Below, one piece after another: positions 1 to 5,417 of a DNA stretch of 8,337 nucleotides (positions are counted from its first letter, which is position 1; every line of letters starts with the position of its first letter). The notes below the pieces were generated by a model, which was not told the origin of the DNA, ran no database searches, and saw nothing but the letters and a program-made list of their open reading frames with translations. Source of the stretch: Acidobacteriota bacterium (lineage in GTDB: Bacteria; Acidobacteriota; Terriglobia; Terriglobales; Acidobacteriaceae); NCBI GenBank assembly GCA_021819255.1, contig JAKART010000082.1, positions 1 to 8,337 of the forward strand, given 5' to 3'. The position numbers and the translations under genes were made by a program.

Positions 1-16
1 GTACACTCAACTCATC

Positions 17-877
17 ATGCCCAAGGTAGCGATCATCTCCAAGCCGCAGAAGCCAGAGTTGGAGTTCATCCTCACCGAACTCATCGCCTGGCTCAAGGGC
101 CAGGGTTTTACTCCCGTCCTGGAACCGGACAGTGCCGCTTATGTCGGCCTCAGCGGCTCCGCTGTCCCTCGCTCGGAGATGGCCTCTCACGCGCCGGTGC
201 TGGTCATCTGCCTGGGAGGGGATGGTACCCTGCTCTCCGCGGCTCGCGCCTTTGCTCTCACCACAACTCCCATTCTTGCGGTCAACCTTGGCTCGCTCGG
301 CTTCCTCACCGAGGTGCCGATGGCCGACCTCTATGACACTCTGGACGCATGGAGGGCCGATAAGGCCTTTATCGATACCCACAGGCTGATGCATGCCCAA
401 CTCCTCCGCAAGGGAGAGTTGGTTCGCGAGTGGGAGGCGCTCAACGATGTGGTCCTCTCCAAGGGAGCCATCGCCCGCATGGGTGAGTTTGCCATCGAAC
501 TCGACGGCCAGTTCGTTGCCCGTTTTCGCGCCGATGGTGTGATCGTCTCTACGCCCACCGGGTCCACAGCCTACAACCTGGCGGCCAATGGACCCATTCT
601 GACGCCGAATGTGGATGCCATGATCCTCTCGGCCATCTGTCCTCACCTGCTCACCATCCGTCCCATCGTCTTCCCCGGGGACACCGAAGTGGTGGTGGTG
701 GTGGACGTGGTCCCGCAGGAGATGTACCTGACCGTCGATGGGCAGGAGGCTGTGCAAGTGGCGTTGAACGATCGCATCCTCTGCCGCCGTTCCAACCGCA
801 AGGTTCACCTGCTGGGTCTTCATCCCAACGGCTTCTTCAACGTTCTGCGTTCCAAGCTGCACTGGGGGGAGCGCTGA
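17..877 (+). CDS. nadK: NAD kinase (ATP/polyphosphate-NAD kinase), 286 aa
   Basis: Cytosolic enzyme that phosphorylates NAD to NADP, the only route to NADP in most bacteria. Seen in the protein: the diagnostic GGDGT nucleotide-binding loop at residues 67-71, the LGSLGFL stretch at 91-97, the NDVV motif at 143-146, the STPTGSTAY signature at 178-186 that starts the C-terminal all-beta domain, and DGQ at 241-243. The length of 286 residues is normal for the family, so the protein is complete. The start is the ATG beginning MPKVAII, typical for this family. Only 16 bases lie upstream in the window; they contain no clear Shine-Dalgarno and no in-frame stop, so the start is supported by homology flavour rather than by an RBS. 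The gene upstream is out of view. The next gene is more than 400 bases away, so it is not cotranscribed in an obvious way with the SDR. Confidence 0.96.
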   Translation: MPKVAIISKPQKPELEFILTELIAWLKGQGFTPVLEPDSAAYVGLSGSAVPRSEMASHAPVLVICLGGDGTLLSAARAFALTTTPILAVNLGSLGFLTEVPMADLYDTLDAWRADKAFIDTHRLMHAQLLRKGELVREWEALNDVVLSKGAIARMGEFAIELDGQFVARFRADGVIVSTPTGSTAYNLAANGPILTPNVDAMILSAICPHLLTIRPIVFPGDTEVVVVVDVVPQEMYLTVDGQEAVQVALNDRILCRRSNRKVHLLGLHPNGFFNVLRSKLHWGER

Positions 878-1024
878 AGGCGAAGCCTCGGGAGGTTCTT
901 GCATCTCCGCATCCGTCGACGGTTGGCGTGTTGCTGAGGTGGCGAATCGGGCTACGAATCGGGCTACGAATCGGGCGCACTCCATACTTGCATTGCAGAG
1001 ATGGGGGTCTGCGGCAAACCTGAC
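878..1024. other. Non-coding spacer downstream of nadK
   Basis: No convincing gene is visible on either strand between the nadK stop and the TetR-like remnant. Just after the stop there is a weak hairpin (gaa-cct / agg-ttc arms, about 883-899, one bulged base) followed by ttg. It is too short to call a terminator with confidence. A second weak stem with an internal loop lies at about 988-1017 (ttgc and gcaga arms against tctgc and gcaa). The 12-bp tandem repeat at 943-976 is listed separately. Plus-strand open frames crossing this spacer and running into the SDR gene look like chance GC-rich frames: Arg/Ser-rich, with no recognisable motif. Confidence 0.6.
943..976. repeat. 12-bp tandem repeat, about 2.8 copies
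   Basis: The unit cgaatcgggcta occurs perfectly at 943-954 and 955-966, followed by a partial third copy (cgaatcgggc) at 967-976. It lies in the non-coding spacer downstream of nadK. It looks like a small slippage-type array; no function can be assigned. Confidence 0.9.
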
Positions 1025-1224
1025 CTACCGTGTTCGCCGTGAGCCTGCCTTCAGGATGTCCACCAGCCGCTTCGCGCTACGCCGCCACTCCGGGCCGGAG
1101 TCCATATGGGAGACGCCGACGACCACTCGCAGCAGATCGGGGGTTTCCACTTCCCGGCCTGGACCGCCGCTTTTCGGAGCGCCCCGCGCCGGCGGCTCCA
1201 TCGCGTCACGGACCTGGCCAACAT
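1025..1224 (-). pseudogene. Remnant of a TetR-family regulator (C-terminal end, frameshifted)
   Basis: The minus strand, read from 1224 down to a TAG stop at 1027-1025, holds two consecutive frames that together resemble the ligand-binding C-terminus of TetR repressors of the SbtR/TetR_C_33 kind. The 5' frame contains GALRKAAVQAGK, which matches the helix normally ending in 'A..AG.vR'. The 3' frame contains ETPDLLRVVVGVSHMDSG and then AKRLVDILKAG, matching the usual 'DLLRLv.Gv ... R.l.lll.GLR' ending. Joining them needs a one-base frame change at about 1145-1156. The N-terminal helix-turn-helix (some 120-130 residues) is missing: upstream in both frames there are stops and no HTH-like sequence before the SDR start. 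The position, beside and oriented away from an SDR gene, is where TetR regulators of SDRs often sit. The frames and their similarity to the family pattern are read from the sequence; the family call comes from memory of the pattern, and decay of a formerly intact regulator is inference. A chance GC-rich frame is the alternative. Confidence 0.42.
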
Positions 1225-1281
1225 GCGTTACGCTCGGAACGGACCACCTCCCAACTTACCTTCCACCCTCAGGAGATTCGT

Positions 1282-2157
1282 ATGAAAAAGACATGGTTTA
1301 TCACAGGCGCCTCCCGCGGCTTCGGCCGTATCTGGGCGGAGGCGGCTTTGCAACGCGGAGATCAGGTGACGGCTACGGCCCGCAATCCGGCCGATGTTGC
1401 CGATCTGCGCGAGAAGTTCGGAGTTGCAGTTCTGCCGCTGGCGCTGGACGTCACCATCAACCACCAGGTGCAGCAAGCGGTTCAGCAGGCGTACTCGCAC
1501 TTTGGCCGGCTGGATGTTCTGGTCAACAACGCCGGCGTCAATCTCTTCGGGGCTACCGAAGAGGCTACGGACGAGCAGATTCGCAACGTCTTTGAAGCCA
1601 ACTACCTGGGCATGGTCCGCGTCATCCGCGCGGCGCTGCCCCTGCTGCGCAAGCAGGGCAGCGGCCACATCCTGGGCGTCTCCAGCGGTCTGGGCATCAC
1701 CTCGCTGCCGTTCGTCGGCTTCTACAGCGCCACCAAGTGGGCAGCGGAGGCGATGCACGAGGCGCTGGCGCAGGAGGTCAAAGCCTTCGGCATCAAGGTG
1801 ACGCTGGTTGAGCCCGGAGCCTACGCTACCGGCTTTGCTCAATCCGGGCAGATGGCCGATAGGCTGCCGCCCTACGAAGAGCTGCGCAAGCAGTTTCTCA
1901 CGGCGCTTGCCGGCACGGAACGTGGAGACCCGAACGCGACCGCAGCGGCGATTCTCCAGTTGGTGGATGCGGACAATCCGCCGCTGCGGCTCGGCCTCGG
2001 CACCTCGATTCTGCCCCGCGCGCGCGCGGCCTACGCGGAGCGTCTGGCCACCTGGGAGTCGTGGGAGGGCGTGATGAACGCTGCCATGGGTGAGCCGAGC
2101 AAGACCGTTGATCCGCGAATCCAGCAGTTCATTCAGGCAGCATCGGACAACGCATAA
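1282..2157 (+). CDS. Classical short-chain dehydrogenase/reductase (SDR), 291 aa
   Basis: Probable NADP(H)-dependent oxidoreductase of unknown substrate. The Rossmann cofactor motif TGASRGFG is at residues 8-15. Arg12 and Arg34 (at the end of beta-2, in TARN) are the basic residues that usually favour NADP over NAD. The acidic LDV is at 55-57 and the structural NNAG at 82-85. The catalytic set is Ser135, Tyr148 and Lys152 (YSATK), with the expected 13-residue Ser-Tyr spacing, and PG follows at 178-179. Length fits a classical SDR with a slightly long C-terminal substrate region, as in YbbO/retinol-dehydrogenase-like enzymes. The frame stays open upstream to about 1030, but I choose the ATG at 1282 because it begins MKKTWFITGA right at the Rossmann fold and is preceded by aggaga at 1271-1276 with five bases of spacing. 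It is convergent with feoB. A TetR-like remnant lies directly upstream, hinting at a former dedicated repressor. The substrate cannot be told from sequence. Confidence 0.93.
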   Translation: MKKTWFITGASRGFGRIWAEAALQRGDQVTATARNPADVADLREKFGVAVLPLALDVTINHQVQQAVQQAYSHFGRLDVLVNNAGVNLFGATEEATDEQIRNVFEANYLGMVRVIRAALPLLRKQGSGHILGVSSGLGITSLPFVGFYSATKWAAEAMHEALAQEVKAFGIKVTLVEPGAYATGFAQSGQMADRLPPYEELRKQFLTALAGTERGDPNATAAAILQLVDADNPPLRLGLGTSILPRARAAYAERLATWESWEGVMNAAMGEPSKTVDPRIQQFIQAASDNA

Positions 2158-2191
2158 ACCCCTCGATCGCCGCATTCTGTCGCCAGAGAAC

Positions 2192-2221
2192 CTCGGCGGG
2201 GAGCCACGGCTCTCCGCCGAG
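2192..2221. terminator. GC-rich hairpin between convergent SDR and feoB genes
   Basis: Arms 2192-2204 and 2209-2221 pair over 13 positions (12 Watson-Crick and one G-U) around a four-base loop, 34 bases after the SDR stop. There is no long T run on the plus side; on the minus side the arm is followed by ttct. Its position between convergent genes fits a bidirectional transcription stop, but the missing U tract makes it an atypical intrinsic terminator. Confidence 0.55.
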
Positions 2222-2281
2222 CCGTCAGCCTGCGAGGGGGACAGCAGACGGCTGCCGCGGCGCCGGCCCAGCCCGGCAGGG

Positions 2282-2323
2282 CGCAGCTTGGAGCTTCACA
2301 GCCGCAGCTTGGAGCTTCACAGC
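2282..2323. repeat. Perfect 21-bp tandem duplication across the feoB stop codon
   Basis: Two identical adjacent 21-bp copies lie at 2282-2302 and 2303-2323. The right-hand copy contains the feoB TGA (2319-2317). Because 21 is a multiple of three, the other copy carries a second in-frame TGA at 2298-2296. On the minus strand the gene therefore reads ...HLL, stop, SSKLRL, stop. The duplication looks recent because it is perfect. Confidence 0.93.
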
Positions 2324-4227
2324 AGATGCGTGATCAACTGGTTGGCCAGCAGCGCCGCCACGTAAGCCACCGTGGTCATGTAGGCGAACTGCAAGGCGGG
2401 CAGCTTCCAGCTATTGGTCTCGCGCCGCACCACGATCAGCGTCGAGGTACACTGCATCGCAAAGGCAAAGAACACCACCAGGGCGAGGGCGCCACCCAGG
2501 GCAAGATCATGCCGCAGGGCAGCCTGCAGCCCCAGCGCGTGAGTGGCAGGATCCACGCCGTACAGGGTGCCCAGCGTTCCCACAATCACCTCGCGGGCTA
2601 CCACCGAGCTGAGCAGCCCCACGCCGATCTTCCAGTTGAATCCCAGAGGGCGAAGCACCGGCTCGATGGCGTGGCCCAGGTGCGCGATGACGCTCTGGGA
2701 GAGATTGGAGAACTGCCCTCCATGAATCGGCAGCACGCTGAAGACCCAGACCAGGAAGGTGACCCCAAGGATGACGGTGCCGGCCTTCTGCAGGAAGAGT
2801 TTGCCGCGATCATAGAGCCGGAAGCCCAGCGACTTGAACGTTGGCCAGCGGTACTGGGGCAGCTCCAGAATGAAGGGAGCATGTGAAGCCTTCATCACCG
2901 AGGAGTTCAGCATCTTCGCGGTAAGAAGGGCCGCCAGAAATCCAATCCCATACAGCCCCAGCATGGTCAGCGCGCGCAGCCCCAGCACGCCGCCCAGGAA
3001 GCGGTGATCGGGGATGAAGGCCGCGATGATCAGTGTGTAGATGGGCAGCCGCGCGGAGCAGGTCATGAATGGCGCGATCAAGATCGTCGCCAATCGCTCG
3101 CGCTTGTTCTCAATGGTGCGGGTGGCCATGATGGCCGGTACAGCGCAGGCGTAAGCGGAGAGCAAGGGAATAAAGGCCTTGCCGTTAAGTCCGATGGACC
3201 GCATCACACGGTCGGCGATCAGCGCCGCCCGGGCCAGGTACCCAGAGTCCTCCAGCACGCCGATGAACAGGAAGAGCAGAAGAATCTGGGGCAGAAATAC
3301 CAGCACCGACTGTACCCCGTTCCACAACCCATCGCGCAGCATGATGCGCAGCCAGTTATCCGGCAGCAGCAGCGCCGCCCGGGCGCCGGCGCTGTTCAGC
3401 ACAGTTCCCAGCCCATCGCTCAGGGGCTGGCCCAGGGTGAAGACCACCTGAAACACTGCCACCACCACGGCCAGAAAGAAGATCGGTCCGAAGATGCGGT
3501 GCAACAGAAGACTGTCCAGCCGGCGCGTCCACAGGGATGCCGCCGGTGTCTGATACCGGGTGCGGCCAGTGACCTGGGTCGCCCAGCTCCGGCAGGAGGC
3601 GGCGCTTTGCAGCACCGGCAACTGCACCGGCCGCAGCCCACTGTCCAGCTTCAGGCTGGCGCGGAGTAGAAACTCAGGGATCGCGTCCAGTCCTTTGCCC
3701 TGCGCCGCACTGATCAAAGCCACCGGATGCCCCAGCTCGCGCGCCAGTCCCAGAGGATCGATCTTGCCCCCGCGCGCCTCCAATTGATCCGCCATATTCA
3801 ACAAAACCAGCGTCGGCAGGCCCATGGAGAAGACCGGAGCGGCCAGCATCAGTTGCCGGTTCAGATGCGTCACATCCAGGATCAGCAGAATGCAGTCGGG
3901 CTTGGGCACCCCCGGCATCTTGCCCGTCAGCACATCCACGGCGACGCGTGCGTCCTCGGAGTAGGTGGCCAGGGTGTAGATGCCGGGCAGATCAATCAGC
4001 GTAAGGTCATTGCGCCCAATCCCCTTCATCTTGCCCGAGTGGTGTTCCACCGTCACTCCGGGATAGTTGGCTACCTTCTGCCGCATGCCCGTCAACCGGT
4101 TGAACAGGGTTGACTTGCCACAGTTTGGCGGCCCAACCAGGGCCACCGTGCGCAGCCGAGACGAGCCTCCGGGGGTCGATGGGGCAATCTCCTCGATCGG
4201 CGCGGCAACGGCGGTGTGGCAGCTCAT
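2317..4227 (-). CDS. feoB: Ferrous iron transport protein B (FeoB), 636 aa
   Basis: Inner-membrane Fe(II) transporter with a cytosolic GTPase domain. G1 GPPNCGKS is at residues 32-39, G2 Thr59 lies in NYPGVTVE, G3 DLPG at 79-82, G4 NMAD at 144-147 and G5 SAA at 173-175. The polytopic domain starts near 245 (LLHRIFGPIFFLAVVV). It contains the two gate regions with SGYLARAA (328-335), ACAVPAIMATRTIE (360-373), TCSARLPIY (389-397) and AMQCTSTL (590-597). Cys361, Cys390 and Cys593 sit at positions typical of FeoB pore regions. At 636 residues it is shorter than the 700-770 usual for enterobacterial FeoB. The stretch between G5 and the first membrane helix is only about 60-70 residues, so the helical GDI-like linker is reduced. 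There is a 25-residue N-terminal extension starting MSCH. The ATG overlaps the feoA stop as ATGA, giving translational coupling. No feoC-like gene follows. The stop codon lies inside a 21-bp duplication. Confidence 0.97.
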   Translation of the reverse strand: MSCHTAVAAPIEEIAPSTPGGSSRLRTVALVGPPNCGKSTLFNRLTGMRQKVANYPGVTVEHHSGKMKGIGRNDLTLIDLPGIYTLATYSEDARVAVDVLTGKMPGVPKPDCILLILDVTHLNRQLMLAAPVFSMGLPTLVLLNMADQLEARGGKIDPLGLARELGHPVALISAAQGKGLDAIPEFLLRASLKLDSGLRPVQLPVLQSAASCRSWATQVTGRTRYQTPAASLWTRRLDSLLLHRIFGPIFFLAVVVAVFQVVFTLGQPLSDGLGTVLNSAGARAALLLPDNWLRIMLRDGLWNGVQSVLVFLPQILLLFLFIGVLEDSGYLARAALIADRVMRSIGLNGKAFIPLLSAYACAVPAIMATRTIENKRERLATILIAPFMTCSARLPIYTLIIAAFIPDHRFLGGVLGLRALTMLGLYGIGFLAALLTAKMLNSSVMKASHAPFILELPQYRWPTFKSLGFRLYDRGKLFLQKAGTVILGVTFLVWVFSVLPIHGGQFSNLSQSVIAHLGHAIEPVLRPLGFNWKIGVGLLSSVVAREVIVGTLGTLYGVDPATHALGLQAALRHDLALGGALALVVFFAFAMQCTSTLIVVRRETNSWKLPALQFAYMTTVAYVAALLANQLITHLL

Positions 4228-4481
4228 GCGGCCTCCTCCCGAGGTTCAGACGTAAGCCTTACAAAGATATGCCGGGCGGTTTCATTGCGAAGACCGACTT
4301 CAACTCCGTCAATGCGGTAGACGCGAGGGTCTCCGGCAGGCGCGTGGCGCAGGATCTCAACGCTGGTTCCGGGAAGAAATCCGAGATGCGCAAGGTAATG
4401 GCTGACCTCCTCGGGAAGCTCGATCCGTTCCACCACCCCCGCGCTGCCAACCGCCGCATCACTCAATGCCAGAACATTCAT
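4224..4481 (-). CDS. feoA: Ferrous iron transport protein A (FeoA), SH3-like, 85 aa
   Basis: Small cytosolic accessory protein for FeoB, with an SH3-like fold related to the C-terminal domain of DtxR/IdeR. Seen: the FeoA core LGFLPGTSVEIL at residues 33-44, the loop APAGDP at 47-52, then YRIDGVEVGLR (55-65) and ETARHIFV (67-74). I choose the ATG at 4481 (MNVLALSD), which gives a usual FeoA length of 85 residues. The frame extends to a GTG at 4538, but that start has no Shine-Dalgarno, adds a non-conserved stretch (LFLSYSKKDQLGRICGS), and would place the presumed promoter inside the gene. No strong RBS precedes 4481 either, so the start is not certain. The stop overlaps the feoB ATG (ATGA), the classic feoAB arrangement. 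Confidence 0.93.
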   Translation of the reverse strand: MNVLALSDAAVGSAGVVERIELPEEVSHYLAHLGFLPGTSVEILRHAPAGDPRVYRIDGVEVGLRNETARHIFVRLTSEPREEAA

Positions 4482-4495
4482 CGAACCACATATCC

Positions 4496-4521
4496 GACCA
4501 AGTTGGTCCTTTTTACTATAC
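4496..4521 (-). promoter_or_regulatory. Candidate feoAB promoter -10 with overlapping operator dyad
   Basis: On the minus strand TATAGT (4521-4516) resembles a sigma-70 -10 box; no good -35 box is visible at 17-bp spacing. About seven bases downstream, at the expected transcription start, is a perfect dyad gaccaa-N-ttggtc at 4496-4508. A repressor bound there would block transcription. It does not look like the canonical Fur box, so an iron- or manganese-responsive DtxR/MntR-type or other regulator is possible but unproven. The 5' leader to the ATG at 4481 would be about 20-28 bases. Confidence 0.33.
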
Positions 4522-4792
4522 GACAGAAAAAGGGTCACTGCCGAACTTTTGCCGTTCGAATATCGAGAAGCCGGGCTTTCCCGCTTCTCTGACGCAACCT
4601 CCAGCGGTCTTCAGGCAAAGTTTCCTCGGCTGTATCCATCCCCGGCGGAGGGCACGAACTGTGGCCATGCGGGGTGCCGGGGCCGGGCGCGCCCGGCAGT
4701 CAAGCCGCCGGGCGCCCGCTCGGAGCCTGCTTGCGCCGCCCCTGGGGCGGATCTCACCGGACCGATGGAAGGTAAAAGCTCTTCCCTGAGTA
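4522..4792. other. Intergenic region between divergent feoA and USP genes
   Basis: No gene supported. It holds a perfect 16-bp GC palindrome (gccgggcg-cgcccggc) at 4682-4697, another GC-rich gggcgccc dyad shortly after it, and a small ggaag/cttcc stem near 4768-4786. Open frames here on both strands are Arg/Pro/Ala-rich without motif or RBS and look like GC-driven noise. The unusually GC-rich middle separates the two promoter areas at its flanks. Confidence 0.6.
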
Positions 4793-4832
4793 ACGGCGAT
4801 CACCGTCGGGGAGGGTTCCGCGCCGGTATGAT
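4793..4832 (+). promoter_or_regulatory. Candidate promoter of the universal stress protein gene
   Basis: TATGAT at 4827-4832 matches the sigma-70 -10 box in five of six positions and would start transcription near 4839, leaving a leader of about 19 bases that carries the aaggagg RBS (4846-4852). There is no good -35 box. In the -35 area lies an imperfect 14-bp palindrome, acggcgatcaccgt (4793-4806, 12 of 14 positions symmetric), which could be an activator site. This is motif reading only. Confidence 0.35.
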
Positions 4833-4857
4833 CGCTCTGATGGAAAAGGAGGTCTCG

Positions 4858-5292
4858 ATGCAGTTCAAAAAGATACTCATTGCCGTGGATGACAGCGCGC
4901 TCTCAGCCCATGCGGCCGACGTTGGGCTCGATCTTGCTGCCCAGCTTGGAGCCGAGGTGGCGTTGCTGACGGCCGTCGACCCGGCGGGAGCTCCATCCAG
5001 CGGAGAATCCGGGATCTCCGCCTCCGAGTGGTCAAGCTTTCTGAAGCGAGATGCGAAAGCCCTGCTCCATGCTTTTGCCTCGCGCAGAACAGTCGCTCCC
5101 CCACCCCTGCTCTTTGTCGAAGAGGGAAAGCCTGCCGCACGAGTGGTGGAGGCCGCGCGAAACTGGCGTGCTGATCTGATCGTGATGGGGAGCAACAGCC
5201 GCAATCCTGTGGCGGACGCTCTGTTGGGCGGGGTGGCGAAGGGAGTGCTCCACCACGCGCCCTGCCCATTGATGCTCATCCGCGCCGAGTAA
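4858..5292 (+). CDS. Universal stress protein (UspA family), 144 aa, degenerate ATP loop
   Basis: Single-domain cytosolic stress protein, usually a dimer, of the alpha/beta HUP-type fold. Seen: the N-terminal strand KKILIAVDDSALS (residues 4-16) with the Asp pair at 11-12, and the C-terminal DLIVMGS (106-112) through ALLGGVAKGVLHHAPCPLMLI (121-141), the hallmark USP ending. In ATP-binding members the loop reads G-x2-G-x9-G-S/T. Here it is GSNS (111-114), where the second Gly is Ser, and GG (124-125) instead of G-S/T. Nucleotide binding may therefore be weak or altered. The start ATG at 4858 is preceded by a strong aaggagg RBS with five bases spacing, and the protein begins exactly at the USP fold. 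The open frame continues upstream to 4549, but that part has no RBS or motif. It is divergent from feoAB and followed by a convergent porin gene. Its stress signal or partner cannot be told. Confidence 0.93.
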   Translation: MQFKKILIAVDDSALSAHAADVGLDLAAQLGAEVALLTAVDPAGAPSSGESGISASEWSSFLKRDAKALLHAFASRRTVAPPPLLFVEEGKPAARVVEAARNWRADLIVMGSNSRNPVADALLGGVAKGVLHHAPCPLMLIRAE

Positions 5293-5391
5293 CTCCGAGT
5301 GCCGCCGCCTTACGCCCCTCCCGTGGCGCGGCCGCCCAACCGCGCTGAGCGACCCCTCTGGACCGCTCCGCGCGCGGTGGTAGCGGGCAGG

Positions 5392-5417
5392 GTGAGCCGG
5401 GCGAGGCCCGGGCTCAC
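5392..5417 (-). terminator. Hairpin overlapping the porin stop codon
   Basis: Arms gtgagcc-gggc (5392-5402) and gcccgggctcac (5406-5417) form an 11-bp stem with one bulged base and a three-base loop. The hairpin lies in the gap between the convergent USP and porin genes and includes the porin TGA (5416-5414). No T run follows on either side, so its role as a terminator is tentative. Confidence 0.4.

Noticed and set aside
1030..1281. N-terminal extension of the SDR
   Set aside because: The extension is Arg/Pro-rich with no motif. The ATG at 1282 has an RBS and starts right at the Rossmann beta strand.
17..2157. NAD kinase and NADP-type SDR as a functional operon
   Set aside because: A spacer of about 400 bases with repeats and an opposite-strand gene remnant separates them. 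The NADP link is generic.
1228..2175. 315-codon minus-strand open frame opposite the SDR gene
   Set aside because: It is the antisense shadow of a clearly motif-bearing SDR. The product is Arg/Gln/Leu-rich with no recognisable domain, a common effect of high GC codon use.
2296..2319. Selenocysteine or programmed readthrough at the doubled feoB TGA
   Set aside because: The protein already ends normally after its last membrane helix, the added residues would be only a short polar tail, and no SECIS-like hairpin is evident at the first TGA. The tandem duplication explains the pattern.
3004..3669. 221-codon plus-strand open frame inside feoB
   Set aside because: Gln/Gly/His-rich antisense shadow of FeoB membrane segments, without RBS or motif.
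4516..4803. 95-codon minus-strand frame between feoA and the USP gene
   Set aside because: Arg/Ala-rich, no RBS, no motif, and it overlaps the likely promoters of both flanking genes.
4549..4857. N-terminal extension of the USP gene in the same frame
   Set aside because: The strong aaggagg RBS lies just before the ATG at 4858, and the USP fold starts there. The extension has no conserved feature.
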